From: an uncultured Gemmataceae bacterium
GTDB taxonomy: Bacteria; Planctomycetota; Planctomycetia; Gemmatales; Gemmataceae
Reading direction: 5' to 3'
DNA length: 5,150 nucleotides
NCBI GenBank assembly: GCA_937922175.1
Contig: CAKZUU010000351.1
Coordinates: 1 to 5,150, forward strand
The stretch's first letter is position 1. The number at the start of each line of letters is the position of its first letter. Below are positions 1-5,150 of the stretch, one piece after another. Below the pieces are notes generated by a model that had not been told where the DNA came from, searched no databases, and worked only from the letters and a program-made list of their open reading frames with translations. The position numbers and the translations under genes were made by a program.

Positions 1-728
1 AGCTTCGGAAACCCCAGCACGCACAGCACTCCAATGGACAACCAGCCACCTCGGCTGAGGGCAACCGGTGCGTGCTCTTCCCGAATCTGCCAGTCCGTCG
101 GTGTCCCGTACGCGACCGCTTGGATCCATTGCTCCAGCAACTCCGGATGATGAAAGATGTAATTCAACGACAGGCCGATGATGATGGCGTTCAAAGCGAG
201 ATAAACGGCGACCAGAGAGACGGCCAGACTAATGACCTCTCGAAAACCTTTGAGAAACATCGCTCCCAGCACGATCAGCATGAACATCGTCAGGATCAGT
301 TGCTGTCGAGACAGTTCGAGCGGGAGGTGATGAGTCGGCCAAATCGGGTTGCTGACCACGTGTTTGGCGGCATCGGCGGAGGAAAGAGTCTTGGTGATGA
401 CAAAGTCCGTCGCCGCAAATCCGAGCAAGGCCAACACCAACACCTTGCCTCCCCAACCTCGCACGAGCCGCTCGAGCATGCCGATCGAGCCTTGCCCGTG
501 AGGTGATTGCCCGGCGACGAAACGATAAACCGGCAAGGCCCCGCACAAGGTCAGAACGACCAAAAGCACGGTCGCGAGGGGCGCCAGAAGCCCGGTCGCC
601 TCAAATGCAATCGAGGGCTGGTAGCCCAGCGTGCTGAAATAGTCCACACCGGTCAGGCACATCACCCACAACCAGAAGCTTTGATGGTGTGACGAGGGAT
701 CCGAGGCGGAAGCTGGAGCAGTCGTCAT
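1..728 (-). CDS. APC-type amino acid transporter, N-terminal part (runs off window start)
   Basis: Reading leftward from the ATG at 728-726 gives 242 codons with no stop, continuing past the window edge, so only the N-terminal part is visible. After a short polar Ser/His-rich leader (residues 1-17) comes the stretch GVDYFSTLGYQPSIAF (27-42), which I recognise from a family of bacterial permeases annotated as APC-superfamily amino acid transporters. Other recognisable pieces are SPHGQGSIGMLERL (75-88) and LLGFAATDFVIT (101-112). Hydrophobic segments lie at about 18-42, 48-66, 95-112, 143-158, 165-188 and from 229 onward, fitting a multi-pass inner-membrane protein. Substrate cannot be told from the sequence; amino acids are the family expectation. 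No clear Shine-Dalgarno precedes the ATG, and the start was chosen because the recognised domain begins shortly after it. The gene is divergent from the ferredoxin gene. Confidence 0.85.
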   Translation of the reverse strand, partial: MTTAPASASDPSSHHQSFWLWVMCLTGVDYFSTLGYQPSIAFEATGLLAPLATVLLVVLTLCGALPVYRFVAGQSPHGQGSIGMLERLVRGWGGKVLVLALLGFAATDFVITKTLSSADAAKHVVSNPIWPTHHLPLELSRQQLILTMFMLIVLGAMFLKGFREVISLAVSLVAVYLALNAIIIGLSLNYIFHHPELLEQWIQAVAYGTPTDWQIREEHAPVALSRGGWLSIGVLCVLGFPK

Positions 729-778
729 AAGAGCAAGTCGGTGAATTGACTGGCCAGGTCATGAGCACGTCGGCCGAT

Positions 779-806
779 TTGCCGTTGTGCTGGCCAAAGG
801 TAAAAT
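779..806 (+). promoter_or_regulatory. Candidate sigma-70 promoter for the ferredoxin gene
   Basis: TTGCCG (779-784) as a -35 box and TAAAAT (801-806) as a -10 box are separated by 16 bp. The -10 matches the TATAAT consensus at five of six positions and the -35 matches TTGACA at three of six. The predicted start of transcription would lie about 25-30 bp before the ferredoxin ATG, a short leader that still includes the ribosome binding site. The assignment is by eye only. Confidence 0.35.
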
Positions 807-832
807 GTATGGCACAGGCCGGCTTTGATTCC

Positions 833-837
833 GAGGA
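833..837 (+). promoter_or_regulatory. Ribosome binding site for ferredoxin
   Basis: GAGGA lies 6 nt before the ATG at 844. This is the clearest Shine-Dalgarno with normal spacing in the window and it fixes the ferredoxin start; the other genes have weak or absent ones. Confidence 0.6.
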
Positions 838-843
838 ACCCTG

Positions 844-1236
844 ATGCCACCTACCGCACCCCCTCCTGCGACGGCGAAACCACGAAAGAAGTTTTTCAAA
901 GAAATTGCGGTCATCAACGCCGACAATTGCACCGGTTGCGACGCCTGCGTTGAGGTTTGTCCTGTGGATTGCATCTACAAGGTTCCCGGGCCGGAGCTTC
1001 CGACGCTCGGCACGTTTGCCGACGTTGATGTCGAGCGTTGCATCGGCTGCCAACTTTGTGCCAAGTGGTGCCCGTGGGATGCCATCGAGATGACCCCCAC
1101 GGATAAACTCGCCGACGCCGTCGCCAACAAAGGCGGGCCTCCCGAGTATGTCGAAAAGAATTGGGAACGCCTGGTCGGTGCCGCACACGCCCTCGCCACC
1201 GCCTACATCGAGAATTTGGCCGCGAAGAAAAAATAG
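844..1236 (+). CDS. Two-cluster [4Fe-4S] ferredoxin
   Basis: The 130-residue product carries two cysteine motifs of the bacterial 2[4Fe-4S] ferredoxin type: C29-x2-C32-x2-C35-x3-C39-P and C66-x2-C69-x2-C72-x3-C76-P. In this fold each cluster is normally bound by three cysteines of one motif and the last cysteine of the other, and all eight ligands are present. A ninth cysteine (C43) sits four residues after C39. The protein should be a soluble cytoplasmic electron carrier; its partner enzymes are not shown. It is longer than a minimal clostridial ferredoxin (about 55 residues), with a Pro/Ala/Lys-rich N-terminal leader (residues 2-16) and an Ala/Lys-rich C-terminal tail after about residue 85. 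The leader lacks a hydrophobic core, so it is not a signal peptide. The gene is preceded by a good ribosome binding site and followed after 112 bp by the amidase gene on the same strand. Confidence 0.93.
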   Translation: MPPTAPPPATAKPRKKFFKEIAVINADNCTGCDACVEVCPVDCIYKVPGPELPTLGTFADVDVERCIGCQLCAKWCPWDAIEMTPTDKLADAVANKGGPPEYVEKNWERLVGAAHALATAYIENLAAKKK

Positions 1237-1290
1237 CTCTCATTCCGTCCTCCGCGTCAAGCTCTGGCCCACCACCGAGGATCACTCCCC

Positions 1291-1319
1291 GGGCATTGCC
1301 CTTGGCGCTGCCGCGCCGA
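1291..1319 (+). other. Two adjacent small hairpins downstream of ferredoxin
   Basis: GGGC-ATT-GCCC (1291-1301) is followed directly by a stem TTGGCGC/GCGCCGA around the loop TGCC (1302-1319, one wobble pair). No T-run follows, so this is not a standard intrinsic terminator. It could attenuate read-through from the ferredoxin gene, structure the amidase leader, or be chance in GC-rich DNA. Confidence 0.2.
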
Positions 1320-1348
1320 ATCGGTTCCATTTGCATATGCTTTCGAGC

Positions 1349-2674
1349 ATGATGACGATTCACGAAGCCGCAGTCGCCATGCGGCAAAAAAAGTTAACCC
1401 CCGTGCAACTGCTTCAGCAGTGTCTGGAACGCATCGAGCGTTATGAAAAGTCAGTTCGCGCTTGGGTTATGGTTGCTCGTGAAGAAGCGCTCGAGCAAGC
1501 CAAGAGATTAACTCGCGAGCTCGAGAAAGGTGATGACCGCGGGCCCCTGCACGGCATTCCGGTTGGCATCAAAGACATTTTTGATGTGTTTGATTGGCCG
1601 ACAGCTGCGGGGTCGCATCTATGGGCCCAGAGCATCGCCCGAAAAGATTCTGTCGCTGTCGAGCGTCTTCGGCAGGCGGGGGCCGTTATTCTCGGCAAAA
1701 CGGTCACGACGGCTTACGCCAGTTTCGACCCCCCGCCCACGCGAAACCCCTGGAGGCTCGACCGAACTCCGGGCGGCAGCAGTAGCGGTAGTGCTGCGGC
1801 GGTGGCTTGTGGCATGTGCCTCGGTGCCGTCGCTTCCCAGACCGGCGGCTCGATCACTCGCCCCGCTTCTTACTGCGGCGTCGCCAGCTTGAAACCTACG
1901 TATGGTCGGATCAGTCTCGAAGGGGTCGTTCCCTTGGCCCCCTCGATGGATCACGTCGGCGTCATGGCTTCGTGCGTCAGGGATCTCGGCCTGTTGTGCA
2001 GTGCCTTGAGCGATCCGTTTCCGACTTTCAGCAGTCAAAACGCCTTCGCCGAACCCGAACATCCCCCGACGCTCGCGCGAATCGGCGGTCTGTTTCTGGA
2101 TCGTGCCGAGCCCGTAGTAACGGATGCCGTCCATCAGGCCGTGACCAAATTAAAGGCTGCCGGCGCGAAGGTGGTGTCGATGGACCCGCCCGCTCCTTTC
2201 GCCGAAGTCCTCCAACGACACCGCACTGTCATGGCCGTCGAGGCCGCCGAATTTCACGAACACCGCCTCCGCCGCCATCCCGAGGACTATCCGCCTCGAA
2301 TCACGGCTCTGATCCGCGAGGGCATGGAGACCTCCGCGACCGAGTATGTCCGAGCGTTGCATCACAAAGACACCTTGACCGACGCCCTGATCGAGCAGTT
2401 GGAGCTGAGCGACGCTCATGCCTTTCTCGTGCCCGCGACGACAAGTCCACCGCCGTCTGCGGAGACCACCGGCGACCCCGCATTTAACTCACCCTGGAGC
2501 TACACGGGTCTACCGGCGGTGTCGTTTCCAATCGCTTGGACCGATGACGGCGTACCGCTGTGTGTTCAACTGATCGGCGATCGATTCCATGAAGAAGAAC
2601 TTCTTCGCTGGGCAGCCTGGTGCGAACGGGTCGTCGGTTGTGAGCGACGAGAGATCCCAACGCTTCGATCTTAA
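1349..2674 (+). CDS. Stand-alone amidase-signature family enzyme
   Basis: The 441-residue product belongs to the amidase-signature family, which hydrolyses amide bonds using a Ser-cisSer-Lys triad. All three residues are visible: Lys75 in GIPVGIKDIFD, the cis-serine Ser144 in the run GGSSSGSAAAVA, and the nucleophile Ser168 in SQTGGSITRPASYCG. The two serines are 24 residues apart, as in GatA. The downstream block SLKPTYGRISLEGVVPLAPSMD is also typical. The N-terminal helix region (MTIHEAAVAMRQKKLTPVQL) matches the usual family start. Candidate starts are ATG at 1337, 1349 and 1352, none with a clear Shine-Dalgarno. I chose 1349 because the family homology begins right there; an upstream extension to 1148 would overlap the ferredoxin gene and looks non-coding. 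No gatB or gatC gene is adjacent and the length is a little below typical GatA (about 480-490), so a general amidase is more likely than the tRNA amidotransferase subunit. The substrate is unknown. Confidence 0.9.
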   Translation: MMTIHEAAVAMRQKKLTPVQLLQQCLERIERYEKSVRAWVMVAREEALEQAKRLTRELEKGDDRGPLHGIPVGIKDIFDVFDWPTAAGSHLWAQSIARKDSVAVERLRQAGAVILGKTVTTAYASFDPPPTRNPWRLDRTPGGSSSGSAAAVACGMCLGAVASQTGGSITRPASYCGVASLKPTYGRISLEGVVPLAPSMDHVGVMASCVRDLGLLCSALSDPFPTFSSQNAFAEPEHPPTLARIGGLFLDRAEPVVTDAVHQAVTKLKAAGAKVVSMDPPAPFAEVLQRHRTVMAVEAAEFHEHRLRRHPEDYPPRITALIREGMETSATEYVRALHHKDTLTDALIEQLELSDAHAFLVPATTSPPPSAETTGDPAFNSPWSYTGLPAVSFPIAWTDDGVPLCVQLIGDRFHEEELLRWAAWCERVVGCERREIPTLRS

Positions 2675-2684
2675 CCGCTATCCC

Positions 2685-2738
2685 TCAGCGAACGATTCAC
2701 CGTCTCGAGTCATTGATCCGAGCGTTCGAATGCGCTGA
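2685..2738 (+). repeat. Imperfect inverted repeat after the amidase gene
   Basis: TCAGCGAACG (2685-2694) can pair with CGTT (2723-2726) and CGCTGA (2733-2738), leaving CGAATG as a bulge. Inside it CTCG (2704-2707) pairs with CGAG (2719-2722). The position 10 nt past the amidase stop suits a transcript-end structure, but no T-run follows, so an intrinsic terminator is not supported. Confidence 0.25.
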
Positions 2739-2968
2739 CGAGTCAGGCCTCTCCGAATTTGATCCGCCCCATATCGGCAGAAAAACGACAATCAATCGGA
2801 CTCCCGAAATCACGCACGACTTGCCGACCGGGCGAGAACGCAGCTTTCGTGGAGGTTGATCCCGAGGACAAATTTGGCCTATCTCCCTCGATTCGCCTCG
2901 CTGTTTCGTCTCGACGCGGATTCGCCAAGCTGTGCCCGCACGATCACGGAAGGCAGTACACGACCCCA

Positions 2969-2986
2969 CGTGATTTGCAAATCACG
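2969..2986. promoter_or_regulatory. Perfect 18-bp palindrome, possible operator
   Basis: CGTGATTTGCAAATCACG is identical to its own reverse complement over all 18 bases, with symmetry centred between 2977 and 2978. It lies about 105 bp upstream of the pseudouridine synthase ATG, where an operator of a dimeric helix-turn-helix regulator would be expected. The half-site AAATCACG occurs again at 2807-2814, and ATCACG also at 2943-2948. No T-run follows, so a terminator is unlikely. Which regulator might bind is unknown. Confidence 0.4.
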
Positions 2987-3091
2987 ATGATGGCCCCGCT
3001 CTCAACTTCTCGGCACACGGTTGTTCGGACTTTTTTAGACTCTTTTCGCCGATACAACACCGTAGGAACCAGAGGAAACAATGACCTTGTC

Positions 3092-3859
3092 ATGGAACAG
3101 TCCGTGGAGAACCTCTTCCGCAAAGGGTGGCCGGGCAAGCTCAACATCCTGTTTGAAGACAACCACTGTTTGGTGGTAAACAAACCAGCCGGGATGGCAA
3201 CGACCCACGCCTCTGGCTCGGAACTGACCGTTGATCGATTGGCCAAGGCCTACTTGAAAGAGAAGTTCGCCAAACCGGGTCGCGTCTTTCTCGGGATTGT
3301 CCATCGACTCGATAAACCTGTCTCAGGCGTCCTCCTTTTCGCTCGAACCAGCAAAGCCGCCGCTCGATTGGCCTACCAATTTCGCGAACGGGCCGTCAAC
3401 AAAGTCTATTGGGCCGTCGTGACTCGGCGTCGTTCGGTCCATGATTCTGATCAAGACCTCTGCGGAATCGATGGTGACTTCACGATGACTGACTGGCTGC
3501 TGCATGACGACGCCGCGACCATGGTTCGCACGATGGCAATGGCCGTTCCGGGAGCCTCGCTGGCGAAGACAGTGGGGCGAGTCTTAAGTCGCGACGGCGA
3601 GATGATGCTTCTTGAACTACGGCCGCAAACAGGCCGAAAACATCAGCTACGAGTTCAACTCACCAGCCGAGGTTGGCCCATTGTGGGCGACGGCAAGTAC
3701 GGTTCCCCGATCGCGTTTCCCGAGGGGATCGCCCTGCATGCCGTGCAATTGACATTCCGGCATCCGGTTCGCGATGAACTCATCCGCATCCCTGCCCCGC
3801 CACCCGCCGAGTGGAACACCCATTTCCCCCGTCTCTTGCGCCAGGTTGCGATTCCATGA
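3092..3859 (+). CDS. RluA-family RNA pseudouridine synthase
   Basis: The 255-residue product has the catalytic domain of RluA-type pseudouridine synthases, which isomerise specific uridines in rRNA or tRNA. The motifs occur in order: ILFEDNHCLVVNKPAGM (19-35), the active-site block GIVHRLDKPVSGVLL (68-82) with catalytic Asp74, and RPQTGRKHQLRVQ (177-189) followed by GDGKYG (199-204). There is no N-terminal S4 RNA-binding domain, so it resembles the shorter RluA/TruC-like members more than RluC/RluD. The target uridine cannot be deduced. The frame stays open upstream to 2759, but that extra part has no family similarity, so I start at the ATG at 3092, just before the first conserved block. An AGAGGA lies 15 nt upstream, which is distant for a ribosome binding site. 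The stop codon overlaps the next gene's start (ATGA). Confidence 0.9.
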   Translation: MEQSVENLFRKGWPGKLNILFEDNHCLVVNKPAGMATTHASGSELTVDRLAKAYLKEKFAKPGRVFLGIVHRLDKPVSGVLLFARTSKAAARLAYQFRERAVNKVYWAVVTRRRSVHDSDQDLCGIDGDFTMTDWLLHDDAATMVRTMAMAVPGASLAKTVGRVLSRDGEMMLLELRPQTGRKHQLRVQLTSRGWPIVGDGKYGSPIAFPEGIALHAVQLTFRHPVRDELIRIPAPPPAEWNTHFPRLLRQVAIP

Positions 3860-4776
3860 ACCATGACGAACGACTCGACACGATTCGACAGATCGTCCAA
3901 TGCGATGCGGGAAATCGGGGCTGGGCTCGTGATCCGGCTACCAATTTGTTCGTGGCTTTACCCGATGATTTCGTCCGGGCGTGCCACAGCCTCGCCAAGT
4001 CGAACGGTCACGTCGGTATCGTGACCGGCTTTTTCATTCCGACAGCTTCCCCCCCCAGCTTTGAGACAGACGGGCCTCCAGGTGCCGTCGTCTTGGCTAG
4101 TGCGCTCAGACGAGTCGGCATCAACGTCAGCCTTTTCCTCGATCCTTCGACCGAGGAAGCGTTGCTTGCCGGTCTGGAATTGTGTTCACCCGAAGATGCC
4201 CGTGGGATCGATCGTTACCACATCCGATCGGACGGGCTGACCCGGGCAGCGAAAGGCGCTCTGGACGGGCTGGAACATTTGATCTTCATTGAGTGCGTTG
4301 GACCGGCGGCCGACGGGAATTGTTATTCGATGCGGGGCAACGACGTAACCGGAACACCAACACCGGGCCGATGGTTGCTTCAACAGCTACCCACTCAGAA
4401 CAGGCCTATTACGATCGGTGTCGGCGATGGCGGAAATGAAATCGGCATGGGGAAAATCCCTCCGACCATTGTGATTCGCAACATCCCGCTCGGCGACCGT
4501 ATTCATTGCCGGGTCGTCACCGATTATTTGATCGTCGCGGGGGTGAGTAACTGGGGAGCCTACGCCTTGGCCAGTGGCGTAGCCGTTCTTCGAGGAGTGA
4601 CGCCACCTCGTCATTGGTTTCAACCCGACGAAGAGCGGCGAAGAATTGAGCGAATGGTCGCCGTCGGCCCCTTGGTCGACGGCGTGACCGGTCGACCTGA
4701 TCCCACGGTCGATGGTCTGCCTTGGGAGATGTACGTCCAGCCTTTGATCAAACTCGGGAGTCTTTTGGAATCATGA
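3856..4776 (+). CDS. D-glutamate cyclase-like C-terminal domain protein (DUF4392)
   Basis: The 306-residue product resembles the C-terminal domain of D-glutamate cyclase (GLUCM-like C-terminal, DUF4392). Recognisable parts are GHVGIVTGFFIP (51-62), PPGAVVLASALRRVG (74-88), FIECVGPAADGNCYSMRG (144-161) and the glycine-rich signature GVGDGGNEIGMGK (188-200), near a region ending in VSNWGAYALA. In the animal enzyme DGLUCY this domain is fused behind a DUF1445 domain, and the whole converts D-glutamate to 5-oxo-D-proline. Here it stands alone and a DUF1445 gene follows immediately. Whether this protein alone is catalytic is not known from the sequence. No signal peptide or membrane segment is apparent, so it should be cytoplasmic. 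The ATG at 3856 overlaps the upstream stop as ATGA, which favours it over an ATG at 3811 lying deeper in the upstream gene. Translation is probably coupled, since only a weak AGG lies upstream. Confidence 0.85.
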   Translation: MNHDERLDTIRQIVQCDAGNRGWARDPATNLFVALPDDFVRACHSLAKSNGHVGIVTGFFIPTASPPSFETDGPPGAVVLASALRRVGINVSLFLDPSTEEALLAGLELCSPEDARGIDRYHIRSDGLTRAAKGALDGLEHLIFIECVGPAADGNCYSMRGNDVTGTPTPGRWLLQQLPTQNRPITIGVGDGGNEIGMGKIPPTIVIRNIPLGDRIHCRVVTDYLIVAGVSNWGAYALASGVAVLRGVTPPRHWFQPDEERRRIERMVAVGPLVDGVTGRPDPTVDGLPWEMYVQPLIKLGSLLES

Positions 4777-5150
4777 CAGGTATGATTGGCTCAACCGGTG
4801 CTGAGGTTCGGCGGGCAGCACGAGAGGGTTGCTTGACTGGTCCGACACCGGGCTTGGCCCCTGGATTCGTACAGGCCAATCTGGTGATTTTACCTCAAAA
4901 TTGGTCGTTCGACTTTTTGTTGTTTTGCCAGCGAAATCCAAAACCCTGCCCGGTGCTGGATGTCACCGAGCCGGGGGACCCAGAGCCGAAACTCGTCGCT
5001 CCCGGGGCCGACGTGCGCACCGATCTGCCTCGTTATCGAGTCTACCATGAAGGTCGATTGGTGGATCAGCGAACGAATATCTGCGAGTTGTGGCGAGATG
5101 ATTTCGTGGCATTCCTGATCGGCTGCTCCTTCACGTTCGAGGCGGCACTG
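4773..5150 (+). CDS. DUF1445 / YcsI-type putative hydro-lyase, N-terminal part (runs off window end)
   Basis: From the ATG at 4773 the frame is open for 126 codons to the window edge, roughly half of the usual length of about 265 residues. It matches the YcsI/UPF0317 putative hydro-lyase family (DUF1445): GPTPGLAPGFVQANLVILP (23-41), FDFLLFCQRNPKPCPVLDVT (46-65), GADVRTDLPRYRVY (78-91) and the block DDFVAFLIGCSFTFEAAL (109-126). This family is the N-terminal half of animal D-glutamate cyclase; the bacterial single-domain forms are mostly uncharacterised and the hydro-lyase label is only putative. The start codon overlaps the preceding stop as ATGA. No strong Shine-Dalgarno is seen (GGGAG is 12 nt upstream), so coupling to the upstream gene is likely. 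An alternative in-frame ATG lies at 4782. The immediate neighbour being the other half of the same eukaryotic enzyme strongly suggests a shared role. Confidence 0.9.
   Translation, partial: MTGMIGSTGAEVRRAAREGCLTGPTPGLAPGFVQANLVILPQNWSFDFLLFCQRNPKPCPVLDVTEPGDPEPKLVAPGADVRTDLPRYRVYHEGRLVDQRTNICELWRDDFVAFLIGCSFTFEAAL

Larger units (their letters stand above)
729..843. promoter_or_regulatory. Divergent intergenic region between transporter and ferredoxin genes
   Basis: These 115 bp separate two genes that point away from each other, so they must hold the promoter for at least the nearest gene on each side unless transcription begins elsewhere. The 7-mer CTGGCCA occurs twice (750-756 and 790-796), exactly 40 bp apart, which is near four helical turns. 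That could be a pair of protein-binding sites or chance. I could not pick a convincing promoter for the leftward transporter. Confidence 0.5.
2675..3091. other. 417-bp stretch without a convincing gene
   Basis: Open frames exist on both strands here, but none encodes anything I recognise, and their compositions (Arg/Ser-rich, no family motifs) look like by-products of GC-rich DNA. The stretch contains an imperfect inverted repeat near the amidase stop (2685-2738), a perfect 18-bp palindrome (2969-2986), and a pyrimidine-rich run (about 3024-3049) before the pseudouridine synthase gene. The promoter of the three-gene chain probably lies in the right half. I could not identify -35/-10 boxes with confidence. 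Confidence 0.5.

Noticed and set aside
72..506. Rightward 144-residue open frame opposite the transporter
   Set aside because: It is antisense to a clear membrane transporter frame and has an Arg/Gln/His-rich composition without motifs.
1148..1348. N-terminal extension of the amidase frame back to 1148
   Set aside because: It would overlap the ferredoxin gene by about 90 bp, and the added residues show no family similarity; the amidase domain starts at about 1349.
2720..2738. GTTCGAAT resembling the T-loop of a tRNA
   Set aside because: The flanking bases do not form a five-base-pair T-stem, and no acceptor, D or anticodon arms are visible around it.
2697..2969. Leftward 90-residue open frame in the intergenic stretch
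   Set aside because: Arg/Ser-rich composition, no recognisable motif and no ribosome binding site noticed; most likely a by-product of GC-rich DNA.
3024..3049. T-rich run considered as an intrinsic terminator
   Set aside because: No stable GC-rich hairpin lies directly before the T-run, and the run sits just upstream of a gene, not after one.
2759..3091. N-terminal extension of the pseudouridine synthase frame back to 2759
   Set aside because: The 111 extra residues do not look like an S4 domain or any known extension, and the conserved family start lies just after the ATG at 3092.
4829..5050. 73-residue rightward open frame near the window end
   Set aside because: It is a different frame inside the DUF1445 gene, whose conserved family motifs show that frame to be the real one.

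Overview
The window is about 5.1 kb of moderately GC-rich bacterial chromosome, almost entirely coding. I read six protein-coding genes, two of them cut by the window edges. Long coding runs with mixed GC-rich codons, mostly weak Shine-Dalgarno sequences and a proline/alanine-rich leader on the ferredoxin suggest an environmental bacterium. Planctomycetota is my best guess, but this rests on general resemblance and not on a diagnostic marker.

Left part (1-1236): a membrane transporter of the amino acid-polyamine-organocation (APC) type runs leftward off the window. It is divergent from a rightward two-cluster 4Fe-4S ferredoxin. The two share a 115-bp intergenic region with a plausible sigma-70 promoter and a good ribosome binding site for the ferredoxin. 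Middle (1349-2674): a stand-alone amidase-signature enzyme with an intact Lys-Ser-Ser catalytic triad. It is followed by a 417-bp stretch with no convincing gene, which holds an imperfect inverted repeat just after the amidase and a perfect 18-bp palindrome upstream of the next gene.

Right part (3092-5150): a tight three-gene chain in which each stop overlaps the next start by ATGA. It encodes an RluA-family pseudouridine synthase, a protein matching the C-terminal domain of D-glutamate cyclase (DUF4392), and the start of a DUF1445/YcsI-type putative hydro-lyase. In animal D-glutamate cyclase (DGLUCY) the last two domains are fused in one chain, with DUF1445 first. Here they are separate genes in the opposite order.

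The most interesting reading is that the last two genes form a two-subunit enzyme acting on D-glutamate or 5-oxoproline, made from the same transcript as an RNA-modifying enzyme. The amidase and the transporter nearby could belong to the same nitrogen or amino acid economy, but this is only neighbourhood inference. I saw no mobile elements, CRISPR arrays, tRNA or rRNA genes.
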